Shown piece by piece: positions 8,475-17,461 of a stretch of 64,000 nucleotides of DNA. The first letter of the stretch is position 1. Each line of letters begins with the position of its first letter. The position numbers were made by a program, and so were the translations under genes. The notes beneath the pieces are model-generated. The model made no database searches, had not been told where the DNA came from, and saw only the letters and a list, made by a program, of their open reading frames with translations. Origin of the DNA: an uncultured Hyphomicrobiales bacterium (GTDB taxonomy: Bacteria > Pseudomonadota > Alphaproteobacteria > Rhizobiales > Xanthobacteraceae); the NCBI GenBank assembly GCA_903878085.1, contig CAIRGJ010000055.1:141222-205221 (forward strand), read 5' to 3'.

Positions 8475-9233
8475 CTAAGCCTTCTTCGCGATAAACAAAC
8501 CTTCGCAGAGGCGGAAGGTGAGGTCGGGGCCTTCCACGTTTTTCGGCTCCATGACCGTCACGACGTCGGGCGTCGCCAAGGCCAGCATTGCGCGCAGGAA
8601 GTTCTGCATGTCGGTGTTGTGGCGGGCGGCCCAACTCTTGAATTCCATCGTCTTGAAGATCTGTTCTTCGTGGCCGATCGTGAAGCCGGCTTTTTTCAGC
8701 GCCGCGCGCCATTCTTCCATCGGCCAGGCGCGCAGATGGCTCGGATCGCGGAAGCGCTCGAAAGCGTTGACGTAGTCGCCGACGGCGCCTTCCGGCACGA
8801 CGTTATCGACCACCGCGAACACGCCGCTCGGCTTGAGCACGCGATGCACTTCGCCGAGAAATTCCGCGATCGAGTCGAAATGATGCGGCGCGATCCGGCA
8901 GGTGACCAGATCGAAGCTTTCGTCTTCGAACGGCAGCGCCTCGGCCTTGGCGTAAGCGGTGCGGACATTGGCGAGGCCGCGCTTGGCGGCTTCGCCCTTC
9001 ACCATATCGAGCATTTCCTGGGTGATGTCGGTGGCCCAGACGCGCTCGACATGCGGCGCGAAAGTGTAGGCGACGTGACCGCCGCCGGTGGCGACGTCGA
9101 GCACACGCCAGTTCTTTTGCGGCTTGGTGAGATCGACCAGCCGCTGCAGGCTTTTGCCGAGCGCGTGCGGCGTCGAGGTGAGATAGCTCGCGGCGGTCTT
9201 GCCGAATTGTTCCTGGACGATGGTCTTGTTCAT
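8475..9233 (-). CDS. Class I SAM-dependent methyltransferase (UbiE/Methyltransf_11 type)
   Basis: 252 residues. Motif I is VLDVATGGGHVAYTFA near residue 44; motif II is the acidic ATDITQEML, followed by AEALPFEDESFDLVTCRIAPHHF and VLKPSGVFAVVDNVVPEG. This is the usual Rossmann methyltransferase order. The substrate cannot be read from sequence; UbiE-like small-molecule or quinone substrates are typical. The ATG is preceded by GGAAAACCTC. It stands alone between two terminators. Confidence 0.85.
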   Translation of the reverse strand: MNKTIVQEQFGKTAASYLTSTPHALGKSLQRLVDLTKPQKNWRVLDVATGGGHVAYTFAPHVERVWATDITQEMLDMVKGEAAKRGLANVRTAYAKAEALPFEDESFDLVTCRIAPHHFDSIAEFLGEVHRVLKPSGVFAVVDNVVPEGAVGDYVNAFERFRDPSHLRAWPMEEWRAALKKAGFTIGHEEQIFKTMEFKSWAARHNTDMQNFLRAMLALATPDVVTVMEPKNVEGPDLTFRLCEGLFIAKKA

Positions 9234-9284
9234 GAGGTTTTCCGGTCGGGTTTGAAGGTCGGATTATATAGCGCGACTCAAGAA

Positions 9285-9314
9285 AAAGCCCTGCATCTTT
9301 CGATGCAGGGCTGT
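9285..9314 (-). terminator. Intrinsic terminator of lactate permease gene
   Basis: GCCCTGCATC (9288-9297), 4-nt loop, GATGCAGGGC (9302-9311). On the minus strand the stem is followed by TTTTTCTTG. It lies 45 bp past the lldP stop. Confidence 0.85.
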
Positions 9315-9355
9315 GTTGCGGCGACCTGCAAAAGCAGGCGCTTATTGGGCGATCA

Positions 9356-11017
9356 TCAAGGGGTGACGATCATCCACGGGAAGACGTAAGCCTGCAGCAT
9401 GACCAGCACGCCGACCAGGCAGGCCAGCGCGATCGAGTGCCCGAACACGAAGCGCAGGATCGAACCTTCGTGGCCGAACCAGTTGGTTGCGGTCGAGGCG
9501 ACCACGATCGATTGCGCATCGATCATCTTGCCCATGACGCCGCCGGACGAGTTGGCGGCGCCCATCAGGATCGGCGACAGGCCGAGCTGTTCGGAGGTGA
9601 TCTTCTGCAAGTTGCCGAACAGGATGTTGGACGAGGTGTCCGATCCGGTCAGCGCGACGCCCAACCAACCGAGCAGGGTTCCGAAGAACGGGTAGAGCAC
9701 GCCGGTGCCGGCAAAGGCTAAGCCCAGCGTGGCATCGACCCCCGACAACCGGGTCAACGTACCGATTGCCAACATCGCCGAGATGGTGAGCAACGAATAG
9801 GCGCAGATCTTGAGGGTCTTGCTGTATTCAACCACCAGCTTGACCGGCGAGAAGCCCATCAAGGTGCCGGAGATGATCGCCGCGATCAGCATGCCGGAGC
9901 CGGTGTAGGACAGCCAGGTGAACAGGAACTGAGCGCGTTCCGCGGTCGGCTTGGAAACGACCGGCGCCACCTTGTTGATCATCTTGTCGAGGCCGGGGAC
10001 GTCGTAGGCCCAGGTCGCCCAAGGATTCACAATGCCCTTGAAGAAGTTGGTGCCCCACAGCAGCAGGATGATGCAGACGATGATCCAGGGCATCAGCGAG
10101 AACCACACCTGAGCGGTGGTCGGCTTGGGCTTCTTGCTGACCGGCTTGGGCGCCATCGTGGCGGCCGAGTCGTCCTTGCTGCGCAGCGCCGGCGAGGTCC
10201 AGATGACCTTCGGTTTCCAGACCTTTAGGAACAGGATCAGACAGGCCATCGAGACCAGCGAGGCGCCAATGTCGACGATCCAGGGATTGATGTAGTTGGA
10301 GATCAGGAACTGCGGCACCGCGAAGGAAACGCCGGTAACGAGAATTGCCGGCCAGATGTCCTTCATGCCCTTCCAGCCCGCGAACGCCCAGATCAGCCAG
10401 AACGGCACGATCAGCGAGAAGAACGGCAATTGCCGTCCGACCATCGCGCCGAGCAGGAACGGATCGATGCCGGTGACGCTCGCCAGGCCCGCGATCGGGG
10501 TGCCGAGTGCGCCATAAGCGACCGGTGCGGTATTGGCGATCAGCGACAGGCCGGCCGCTGCCAGCGGCGAGAAGCCGAGCCCCATCAGAATGGCAGCAGT
10601 GACCGCGACTGGCGTGCCGAAGCCGGAGGCGCCTTCGAAGAACGCGCCGAAACAGAAGGCAATCAGCAGCAGTTGCAGCCGGCGATCCTCGGTGACGCCG
10701 CCGATCGTGGTCTGCAAGGTTTCAAACACGCCTCTCTCGACCGTCAGCCGGTAAAGGAAGATGACGTTGAGCACGATCCAGCCGATTGGGAAGAAGCCGG
10801 TGACGGCGCCGAGCACCGTCGCGCGCAACGACATGTCGGCCGGCATCCCGAAGATGACGATGACCACGAGGTTGGCAACGATCAGGGCGATGACCGCTGC
10901 AATGTGCGCCTTGACCTTATTGGATGCGATCAGCACCAGCAGCGTGACGACCGGAAGCGCCGCAGCGCAGGTCGACAGGAAGGCGCTGTTGAGCGGATTG
11001 TAGACTTGATTCCACAT
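9356..11017 (-). CDS. lldP: L-lactate permease
   Basis: 553 residues, typical for the LctP family of H+-coupled lactate/glycolate importers of the inner membrane. About twelve to fourteen hydrophobic segments are visible. Conserved blocks include FCFGAFFEGASGFGTPVAV, LIANTAPVAYGALGTPIAGL and a C-terminal LTGSDTSSNILFGNLQ followed by ANSSGGVMGKMIDAQSI. A GGGGGA ribosome site precedes the ATG. No lldD or lctR gene is adjacent, so it is a single-gene unit with its own terminator. Confidence 0.95.
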   Translation of the reverse strand: MWNQVYNPLNSAFLSTCAAALPVVTLLVLIASNKVKAHIAAVIALIVANLVVIVIFGMPADMSLRATVLGAVTGFFPIGWIVLNVIFLYRLTVERGVFETLQTTIGGVTEDRRLQLLLIAFCFGAFFEGASGFGTPVAVTAAILMGLGFSPLAAAGLSLIANTAPVAYGALGTPIAGLASVTGIDPFLLGAMVGRQLPFFSLIVPFWLIWAFAGWKGMKDIWPAILVTGVSFAVPQFLISNYINPWIVDIGASLVSMACLILFLKVWKPKVIWTSPALRSKDDSAATMAPKPVSKKPKPTTAQVWFSLMPWIIVCIILLLWGTNFFKGIVNPWATWAYDVPGLDKMINKVAPVVSKPTAERAQFLFTWLSYTGSGMLIAAIISGTLMGFSPVKLVVEYSKTLKICAYSLLTISAMLAIGTLTRLSGVDATLGLAFAGTGVLYPFFGTLLGWLGVALTGSDTSSNILFGNLQKITSEQLGLSPILMGAANSSGGVMGKMIDAQSIVVASTATNWFGHEGSILRFVFGHSIALACLVGVLVMLQAYVFPWMIVTP

Positions 11018-11248
11018 GATTTCGTCCCCCGTTTAGGCCGCAAGACGCAGCCTTTTTATTTTTGCCCAGCCTATTCGGTAGCAGCGCCGCCGAAGCGGCG
11101 CGCGTAACTTAATGTTTCGGCCGTATAAAAGACGCCAAACTTACGGGTTGAGTCAAACTTGTCCACAGCCCATGCTGGCCCGGCCAAAGCCGCAAGTGCG
11201 ATGTGGAAATTTCAGGAAACGCGCGTGCAGTGCGGTAACCCTCGGGAA

Positions 11249-11485
11249 TTATCGCGGTTTTCCGCTGACATCGTCGTCATAACCGTGGCGATTTGAGTAG
11301 AAAACCAGGGCCATCAGGCCGCCGCCGACCAGCAGCGAAACCGATACGCCGCCGGCGATGGCGACGTAGCCATAAAGCGGGATCGGGTCGCCGCTCATAT
11401 GCATGAAGCTGCTGCCGGCGAACCAGATCGCCAGGCCAAGGAGCCCAAACAAGCCGACCAGTCCTAGGATGATCACGGTGCGCAT
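11249..11485 (-). CDS. Small two-TM membrane protein
   Basis: 78 residues from ATG 11485 (MRTVIILGLVGLFGLLGLAI) with two transmembrane helices, the second VAIAGGVSVSLLVGGGLMALVF, and a short polar tail (SNRHGYDDDVSGKPR). The frame is open further upstream, but those starts (for example at 11539) would overlap the divergent gene at 11538, so I prefer 11485. No Shine-Dalgarno sequence is obvious. Family unknown. Confidence 0.55.
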   Translation of the reverse strand: MRTVIILGLVGLFGLLGLAIWFAGSSFMHMSGDPIPLYGYVAIAGGVSVSLLVGGGLMALVFYSNRHGYDDDVSGKPR

Positions 11486-11537
11486 GGGGTTGGTATAGTC
11501 GCTGTCGCCAATGTTGTCATAGGCCCGGGAGACGACC

Positions 11538-12359
11538 ATGTCCTTCGCTCGATCGATTGCCGTCGCTGCGTTGCTGCTCACCCCAAGCCTGGCCTTCGCC
11601 CAGGGCAAAAGCGGGATCGACAAACTCTACATTCTCGATTGCGGCCAGGGCACTGCCGCCGACATGTCGCGCTGGACACCCGGCGAGAACGTCAACAAAC
11701 CGATGGATGTGGTGGATAATTGCTATTTGATCCATCACGCCAGCAATGTCTGGCTGCTGTGGGATACCGGCGTCACCGACGCCATTGCCGGCAAGCCCGA
11801 AGGGCCGCCGCCGACCAATGGCGGGCCGAATTGGCGCAAGCCGAAAACGCTGGCTGGGCAGCTCGAAGCGCTCGGCGTCAAACCGTCGGACATCAAATAT
11901 GTCGCGATCTCGCATACCCACCCCGACCACGTCGGCAATGTCGAGTTGTTTCCGCAATCGACGTTGCTGGTGCAGAAGGCCGAATATGATTGGCCGCTGC
12001 CGCTTGGCGTCGGCCGCTTCAAGCCCGAGCATCCGGTCAACAAATTCGAAGGCGACCACGACGTGTTCGGCGATGGCAGCGTGACGCTGATCGCGACGCC
12101 GGGCCATACGCCCGGGCATCAGTCGCTGCTGGTGAAATTGCCGAAGACTGGCGCGCTGCTGCTGTCGGGCGATGCGGTGCACTTCAAGGACAACTGGGAC
12201 AATCGCCGCGTGCCCGCCGGCAATGTCGACAAGGACAAGACCGCCGCCTCGATGGTGCGCATGGCTGATGTGATGGCCAAGGAAAAAGCCCAGCTCTGGA
12301 TCAATCACGACAAGGCGCAGACCGATACGCTCAAGCACGCACCGGCGTTCTACGACTGA
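11538..12359 (+). CDS. Exported metallo-beta-lactamase-fold hydrolase (AHL lactonase-like)
   Basis: 273 residues. The signal peptide MSFARSIAVAALLLTPSLAF is cleaved near AFA-QG. The zinc site is SHTHPDHVGN (HxHxDH) near residue 128, with later ligands in TPGHTPGH, LSGDAVHF and INHD. The order and spacing fit the N-acyl-homoserine lactonase (AttM/AiiA) branch of the fold. The leader points to the periplasm, whereas the classical AHL lactonases are cytoplasmic. The activity on AHLs is inferred; other lactones or esters are possible. Confidence 0.8.
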   Translation: MSFARSIAVAALLLTPSLAFAQGKSGIDKLYILDCGQGTAADMSRWTPGENVNKPMDVVDNCYLIHHASNVWLLWDTGVTDAIAGKPEGPPPTNGGPNWRKPKTLAGQLEALGVKPSDIKYVAISHTHPDHVGNVELFPQSTLLVQKAEYDWPLPLGVGRFKPEHPVNKFEGDHDVFGDGSVTLIATPGHTPGHQSLLVKLPKTGALLLSGDAVHFKDNWDNRRVPAGNVDKDKTAASMVRMADVMAKEKAQLWINHDKAQTDTLKHAPAFYD

Positions 12360-12420
12360 CGGCCAGCGCATCGAACGGGACGGCGACGTTCTTCTCGCCG
12401 GCGCGGAACATGTGCCGCAT

Positions 12421-12448
12421 AAAAAAGAACGCGGGACCGAGGCCCCGC
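12421..12448 (-). terminator. Intrinsic terminator of coiled-coil gene 2
   Basis: GC-rich imperfect hairpin at 12431-12448 (GCGGGACC/GGCCCCGC with one mismatch). On the minus strand it is followed by GTTCTTTTTTAT. It lies 42 bp past the stop of 12491-13954. Confidence 0.7.
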
Positions 12449-12490
12449 GCTCCGTAGATGGAAAAATGTTTAGCTGCGGCCGGCTGTCGC

Positions 12491-13954
12491 TTAAGCGGTT
12501 TCCGCGCCCTTTTTCTTGCCCTTGGGCGAAACTTCGTCGTTGGCCGCGTCGCCCGGCATGATCGGAGCTTCGTCGAGCGGAACTCCGCGCCGCAGCGTCG
12601 AGCGCAAGGCCGCGACTTCGCTTTGCAGGCGCGAATTATCCTTGCGCGCGGCTTCCAGCGCGCCTTCGACCACTGCGCGTTCCATGCGCTCGCGTTGCAG
12701 CGCTGAGTTGAGGTCCTCGACGCGCTTTTTGATATTGGTGCGGCTGACCTGGACGTCGGCTTCGAGATGGCCGTTGCGCTCGCTCAGCGCCGCGATCTTC
12801 TCTTCGGCGCGGGCCAGAGCCGTTTCGCGGATCTTCAGCGTCTTGGTGATGGCGTTGTTGCGCTCGGTCAGCGCGGTGCGGGCGGCTTCGAGATCCTTGA
12901 TCTGACGGTCGCGCGCTTCATGCGCGGCCTCGATCTGCGCCAGCCGCTTTTCCGAATTGTTGCGGCCGATGGTGGCTTCCACCGATTTGCGGTCGAAGGC
13001 GCGGACTTCTTCGGTGCGGGCGAGCAGGTTCTGCCGGGCTTCGGTCAACAGCCGCTCGGCGGTGGCGGCGCGCGATTGCAGCGCGTCGAGCCGCATGTTC
13101 AGGCTGTTGCGTTCGGCCTGATGCTGTTCCTTGGATTCATCGAGTGCGGCGCCGAGACGGCCGCGTTCGGCATGGGCTTCGGCGAAGCTGGCCTCGACCT
13201 TGCCGAGCTGGGCGCGGGTCGCGGTCAAGGTGTTCTCGCTCTCGGTGAGGCGGCGGGTGAGGCGGGCGGTCTCGTTGAGCGCCTGATCGATGGCCAATTG
13301 CAGCGAGCGCTTCTCGTCTTCGAGCAGAGCCAGCTTTTCCTGCGCGGCCGCGAGTTCGCCTTCGAGCTCGCTGATGCGCTGCTCGCCGGCGTCGAACTGG
13401 TCCTGCAAGGTACGGCGGGCTTCGGTGACGAGGCGGCGCTCGGTGGTCTCGTGCTCCAGCTGGCGCTCGAGTTCGGAAATCTGGGTAAGGCGCGCGGAAA
13501 TGTCGTTCGACATTTCAATCTGCGTGCTTTCCAGCCCGCGATTGGCTTCACGCGACAGCTCGAGGTCTTCGCGCAGCCGTTCGGATTCGGCTTCGAGCGC
13601 GGTGGCCTTGCGTTCGACTTGGTAGAATTCGGTGCGCAGCGTCTCGTAAGCCGCCCGCGACTCTTCCAGCATGCCGGTGAGACCAAGCGTCTGCGACTTT
13701 TCCAGTTCAAGCGCGCGCAGCGTGCTATTGAAGGGGGCGACGATCTTTTCGAAGGCTTCCTTGAGTTCGTCGAGTTCGCCGATCTTGCGGCCGGTGTCGC
13801 TCAGCAGATTGCGCAGCGCCTCGTTTTCCTCGCCCATGCGCGAACCGGCATCGGAAAAGCTCTCGACGTTGATGTGGTTGCCGTTGCCGTTACGCGACGG
13901 ATACTTGCCGGCGTCGTCGCCCTTCCGGCCAAACAGGTCCGACAACTTCGCCAT
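12491..13954 (-). CDS. Crescentin-like coiled-coil protein, paralogue 2
   Basis: 487 residues. A basic head (MAKLSDLFGRKGDDAGKYPS) leads into a Gly/Asn linker, a continuous coiled coil from about residue 40 to 450, and a Pro/Lys tail ending KGKKKGAETA. There are no catalytic motifs. It is clearly paralogous to 5966-7444: both have NESLRNL/NEALRNL then IGELD, TLRALE-EKS, and a shared C-terminal block (ERAVVEGALE). Head-rod-tail organisation and size suggest a cytoskeletal rod of the crescentin type. A GGAGG ribosome site precedes the ATG and a TTAACCAT half-site lies 135 bp upstream. Confidence 0.7.
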   Translation of the reverse strand: MAKLSDLFGRKGDDAGKYPSRNGNGNHINVESFSDAGSRMGEENEALRNLLSDTGRKIGELDELKEAFEKIVAPFNSTLRALELEKSQTLGLTGMLEESRAAYETLRTEFYQVERKATALEAESERLREDLELSREANRGLESTQIEMSNDISARLTQISELERQLEHETTERRLVTEARRTLQDQFDAGEQRISELEGELAAAQEKLALLEDEKRSLQLAIDQALNETARLTRRLTESENTLTATRAQLGKVEASFAEAHAERGRLGAALDESKEQHQAERNSLNMRLDALQSRAATAERLLTEARQNLLARTEEVRAFDRKSVEATIGRNNSEKRLAQIEAAHEARDRQIKDLEAARTALTERNNAITKTLKIRETALARAEEKIAALSERNGHLEADVQVSRTNIKKRVEDLNSALQRERMERAVVEGALEAARKDNSRLQSEVAALRSTLRRGVPLDEAPIMPGDAANDEVSPKGKKKGAETA

Positions 13955-14088
13955 GACAACGCCTCCAACCGATACTCACCGACAATGCCTACGCATGCCA
14001 CGAAAGCTCAATTAAGATATTATATATCTTTGGCGATTGGAACACTCGTGGCGTGCTGCCGTAGCCCCGGCCGCTCCAGACCGCCAGC

Positions 14089-14096
14089 ATGGTTAA
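14089..14096 (-). promoter_or_regulatory. CtrA-like half-site upstream of coiled-coil gene 2
   Basis: ATGGTTAA on the plus strand, TTAACCAT toward the coiled-coil gene whose start is 135 bp downstream. It mirrors the half-site in front of the paralogous gene. Confidence 0.45.
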
Positions 14097-14154
14097 TGGA
14101 CGAATTCACGGCTAAAGCCGCATTTGTTGCGGCATTGTCATCGGAAAGTCACTT

Positions 14155-14754
14155 ATGAGCCCGGCAACCGGCACGGAATTGGCGGGCGACAGTCTCACAT
14201 ATACCTATCGGCCGTCGCTCCTGGGCGCGCCCTGGGAGTTCACGCTGGCCGGCAATGCCATCGAATGGCGGGCCGGACGGCAATCGGGCCGCCTGCCGTT
14301 CGGCCAGGTGCGCTTCGTGCGGCTATCCTACCGCCCGGCCAATATGCAGTCTTATCGCTTTGTCACGGAGATTTGGGGCGACGGTGCGCCCAAGCTGCAG
14401 ATCGTCTCGACGTCGTGGAAGAGCATGTTCGATCAGGAGCGGCTCGACAGCCCGTATGCGGCCTTCGTCGCCGAACTGCACCGGCGGCTGACACAAGCCG
14501 GCGCGGCGCCGCAGTACCTGCGCGGCAGCAGTCCGCCGCTTTATTGGGCGGGCGTCGCGGTCTTCGCGGTCGTGATGCTCTGTCTTGTTGTGCTGGCGGC
14601 GCGCGCGGTGCAATCCGATGCGATCGCGGGGGCAGCATTCGTCGCAATTTTCATCGCGCTGTTCGGGTGGCACGGCGGAAATTTCCTCCGCCGCAACAAG
14701 CCGGGCTCTTACGGCGTGGACGCGCTGCCGGACATGTTGCTGCCGAAAGCTTGA
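14155..14754 (+). CDS. Hypothetical membrane protein
   Basis: 199 residues. The first two thirds are soluble and beta-rich with LTYTYRPSLLGAPWEFTLAG and FGQVRFVRLSYRP, like a small PH-type domain. Two transmembrane helices follow (YWAGVAVFAVVMLCLVVLAA and AIAGAAFVAIFIALFGW), then a short tail. A GGAAAG ribosome site precedes the ATG. I do not recognise a named family. Confidence 0.7.
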   Translation: MSPATGTELAGDSLTYTYRPSLLGAPWEFTLAGNAIEWRAGRQSGRLPFGQVRFVRLSYRPANMQSYRFVTEIWGDGAPKLQIVSTSWKSMFDQERLDSPYAAFVAELHRRLTQAGAAPQYLRGSSPPLYWAGVAVFAVVMLCLVVLAARAVQSDAIAGAAFVAIFIALFGWHGGNFLRRNKPGSYGVDALPDMLLPKA

Positions 14755-14784
14755 GCTGCAAACCGTTGAGATGTTTGCTTCGCG

Positions 14785-15228
14785 TTATTTTCCATTTGCC
14801 TGCGTGTTGCGTACCACCAGCACTGAACATTTGGCGTAGCGCACGACATGGCCGGCGTTGGAGCCAAGGAAATATGTGCGCATCGCCGGTCGATGAGAAC
14901 TCATCACGATCAGATCGGCGTTGATGGCTTTCGCCTGTTCGAGAACCTCGTGATAGATGCCGCCTTGCCGCACCGTCCACGATACATGCGCGGGATCAAG
15001 TCCGCATTCTCGCGCGATGATGGCGAGCGCTTCCTCCGATGACTTGCGTTGCTGCACGTCGAAATCCGGCGGCACATATTCCGCCAGCATCACGGGCGTC
15101 ATCGGCAGCACATTGACCAGCCGCACCGATCCGCCGGAGGCCTTCGCCATCGACACGGCGGTAGTGATGGCGGGTTTCACCAAATCGGTGTCGGCGAGGT
15201 CGATCGGGACCAGGATCTGTTTGTACAT
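14785..15228 (-). CDS. Universal stress protein (UspA family)
   Basis: 147 residues from ATG 15228, chosen because AGGGGCG stands 7 bp upstream and because the protein then opens with the family motif MYKQILVPIDLADTDL. The C-terminal motif LIVMSSHRP followed by GSNAGHVVRYAKCSVLVVR matches the UspA nucleotide-binding end, although the spacing of the first glycines is slightly off the G2xG9xGS/T rule. Likely an ATP-binding cytoplasmic stress protein. A palindromic repeat separates it from the upstream-lying sixA-like gene. Confidence 0.9.
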   Translation of the reverse strand: MYKQILVPIDLADTDLVKPAITTAVSMAKASGGSVRLVNVLPMTPVMLAEYVPPDFDVQQRKSSEEALAIIARECGLDPAHVSWTVRQGGIYHEVLEQAKAINADLIVMSSHRPAMRTYFLGSNAGHVVRYAKCSVLVVRNTQANGK

Positions 15229-15280
15229 GACAGCGCCCCTCGTTGCGTTTCGAGGCGTCAATCATGGCACGTTTCTAAGT

Positions 15281-15338
15281 TTTTTGCTTGCGCATGATCT
15301 TATCGGAAAACCGGTACCCGCTTTTCGGGATCATGCGC
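15281..15338 (-). repeat. REP-like palindrome, copy A
   Basis: Read on the minus strand this begins CGCATGATCCCGAAAAGCGG and ends GATCATGCGCAAGCAAAAAA. The ends are inverted repeats (GCATGATC...GATCATGC) and the inside pairs CGAAAAGCGGG with CCGGTTTTCC. It matches the copy at 54948-55004 over nearly its whole length. Such extragenic palindromes are common in Bradyrhizobium-like genomes. Confidence 0.8.
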
Positions 15339-15350
15339 GGGGAGAGGGCG

Positions 15351-15878
15351 TTAATTGGTCCCGGTTTCCAGCGACTTCGGCGATACGAAGCGTTCCAGCC
15401 GGCCGGACTGCGGATGCAGCTTGCTCCAGTCGTCGAAAGCGAAGTCGATGATGACGAGGCCCGCGGTTGGCAGTTTCTCGCGCAACCGCTCGCGCGCGTC
15501 GATGTCGCCCGACGCAATCAGCATCAGCGCGACCTCGTGCAGCCCCGGATTGTGGCCGACCACCATCAGCGTATGGGCGGCCGCCGGCGCATCCTTGATC
15601 AGCGCGAAAATTGCGTGCGGTGTCGCGTCGTAAAGTTGGTCGGCCGACGTTGCCCCGGGTGCCGGTCGGAACGCCGCGGCGGTGAATTTCCAGGTTTCCT
15701 GGGTGCGGGCAGCCGGCGAAATCACCACCCGGTCGGGGACCAAAGCGTGGCTCTTCATGTAGGCGCCGATTTTGGCGGCATCCTTGCGGCCGCGGTCGAC
15801 CAGCGAGCGGGCGCGGTCTTGCATGCCCGGTTCGGAGGGCTCGGCCTTGGCGTGACGGAACAGGATCAGGCGGCGCAT
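15351..15878 (-). CDS. SixA-like histidine phosphatase
   Basis: 175 residues. The N-terminal catalytic motif LILFRHAKAE (RH, His 9) is the SixA/phosphoglycerate-mutase-like RHG variant. The second histidine is in VVGHNPGL, and SPAARTQET carries the conserved Arg. SixA proteins dephosphorylate histidine-containing phosphotransfer proteins; the actual substrate here is unknown. It is followed by a REP-like element and usp on the same strand, so co-transcription is possible. Confidence 0.85.
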   Translation of the reverse strand: MRRLILFRHAKAEPSEPGMQDRARSLVDRGRKDAAKIGAYMKSHALVPDRVVISPAARTQETWKFTAAAFRPAPGATSADQLYDATPHAIFALIKDAPAAAHTLMVVGHNPGLHEVALMLIASGDIDARERLREKLPTAGLVIIDFAFDDWSKLHPQSGRLERFVSPKSLETGTN

Positions 15879-15942
15879 GCTGCGTTATAAGGCGTCAGGA
15901 CGCGCCGTGGCCAGCGCGCTGTAAATTAGCTAACAGGAACTC

Positions 15943-17316
15943 ATGAGCGACACCGATCCAACGGCTCCGGGCTGGTATGAGGCGACACGGGTGGCAAGTC
16001 CCGAGCGCCCGCGCCTGAATTTCGATCTCGATGTCGATGTTTGCGTGGTCGGGGCAGGACTTGCGGGTCTCACGGCGGCGCGCGAAATCGCGCTGCGCGG
16101 CTGGTCGGTGGCGGTCCTGGAGGCCGGTCATGTCGGATGGGCAGCTTCCGGGCGCAATACCGGCTTTGTCCTCCCCGGCTTCGGCGCCGGTATCGACGAT
16201 ATCGTCGAGCGCGTCGGGCTCGACCATGCCAAGCAGCTCTGGGAACTCTCGGAGCAGGGCCTCGCGTATGTCAGCCGTACGATCGCGGACAACGCCTTGC
16301 CGGGGGTCGATGCGGTCCCGGGCTGGCTGCACGTGTCCAAGACCGACAATGCCGGCGAGCTCGATACGTTGGTCGAGCGCCTGCGCTGGATCGGTGCCGA
16401 TGTCGAAACCTGGCCGACCGAGCGCGTGCGCGAGGTGCTGCCGAATTCGCGCTACTTCAACGCCGTGCATTATCGCAACGCCTTCCACATTCAACCGCTC
16501 AATTATGCGCTTGGCCTCGCGGCGCTTGCCGAGAAGGCCGGCGCGCGCATCTTCGAAGCCACGCCTGCGGTCACGCTGGATGGTGCCGGCGTGCGCAAGC
16601 GAATCGGTACGCCGGGCGGGATGGTGCGGGCAGGGCAGGTCGTGCTTGCCGGCAATATCCATCTCGGCGCGTTGATGCCGCGGCTGGCGGCGACGCTGTT
16701 ACCGGTCACGACCTATGTGATGGTGACGGAGCCGATCGCAGGCCTAGCTGACATGGTGCGCTATCGCGGCGCGGTCAGCGATACCAATCGTGCCGATAAT
16801 CATTACCGCATTGTCGGCGGAGATCGTCTGCAATGGTCGGGACGGATGCGCGCTTGGCAAGCCGAGCCGCACGGGATCGGGCGCGGGCTCGCCGCTGACA
16901 TCCGGCGCAATTTCCCCGCGCTCGGCAAGATCGAGATCGCACATTTGTGGCGCGGCACGCTCGGCCGCACCATCCATCGCATGCCGCAAGTCGGCGAGAT
17001 CGAACCCGGCGTCTGGCTGGCGAGCGGCTTTGGCGGCCATGGCCTCAACACGTCGGCGATGGGCGGCGAACTGGTCGCGCGCGGGCTCGTCGATGGCGAT
17101 CAGACCTGGCGGTTGTTTGCGCCCTACGAGCTGGTTTGGGCCGGCGGCCTGCTCGGCAGCGTGCTGGCGCAGGGCATCTATTGGGGATCGCGACCGATCG
17201 AGCGCGTCGGGCATGGCCTGGCGCGTTACCGGGAGCGGGCGCGCAGGCGCCGGCAGCAGCGGCTTGCGGCGCGTGCAACATCGGTCAAACCGGCGGAAAA
17301 GCCCGCACCGGAATAA
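15943..17316 (+). CDS. FAD-dependent amine/amino-acid oxidoreductase (DAO family)
   Basis: 457 residues. The dinucleotide motif VVGAGLAGLTAAREIA with a following VLEAGHVGWAASGRNTGF is the DAO / gamma-glutamylputrescine oxidase (PuuB) pattern. The C-terminal FAD site appears as GVWLASGFGGHGLNTSAMGG. An unusual basic tail (RYRERARRRRQQRLAARA) extends beyond the family end after a hydrophobic segment, which could tether it to the membrane. No putrescine genes are adjacent, so the substrate is open. Confidence 0.85.
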   Translation: MSDTDPTAPGWYEATRVASPERPRLNFDLDVDVCVVGAGLAGLTAAREIALRGWSVAVLEAGHVGWAASGRNTGFVLPGFGAGIDDIVERVGLDHAKQLWELSEQGLAYVSRTIADNALPGVDAVPGWLHVSKTDNAGELDTLVERLRWIGADVETWPTERVREVLPNSRYFNAVHYRNAFHIQPLNYALGLAALAEKAGARIFEATPAVTLDGAGVRKRIGTPGGMVRAGQVVLAGNIHLGALMPRLAATLLPVTTYVMVTEPIAGLADMVRYRGAVSDTNRADNHYRIVGGDRLQWSGRMRAWQAEPHGIGRGLAADIRRNFPALGKIEIAHLWRGTLGRTIHRMPQVGEIEPGVWLASGFGGHGLNTSAMGGELVARGLVDGDQTWRLFAPYELVWAGGLLGSVLAQGIYWGSRPIERVGHGLARYRERARRRRQQRLAARATSVKPAEKPAPE

Positions 17317-17461
17317 AGTTCCGGCCCAAGCGCGGATCAAAGCGCCGCCGAGTAGCGATTGAACTTTTGATCTAGCGTAAGCGTTGAGCAACCAGCCATT
17401 GATAAGATTGCATCAAACTGCGATCAGGGGTTCGGCTATAGACCGAAAGGTGAGGCTGAGA

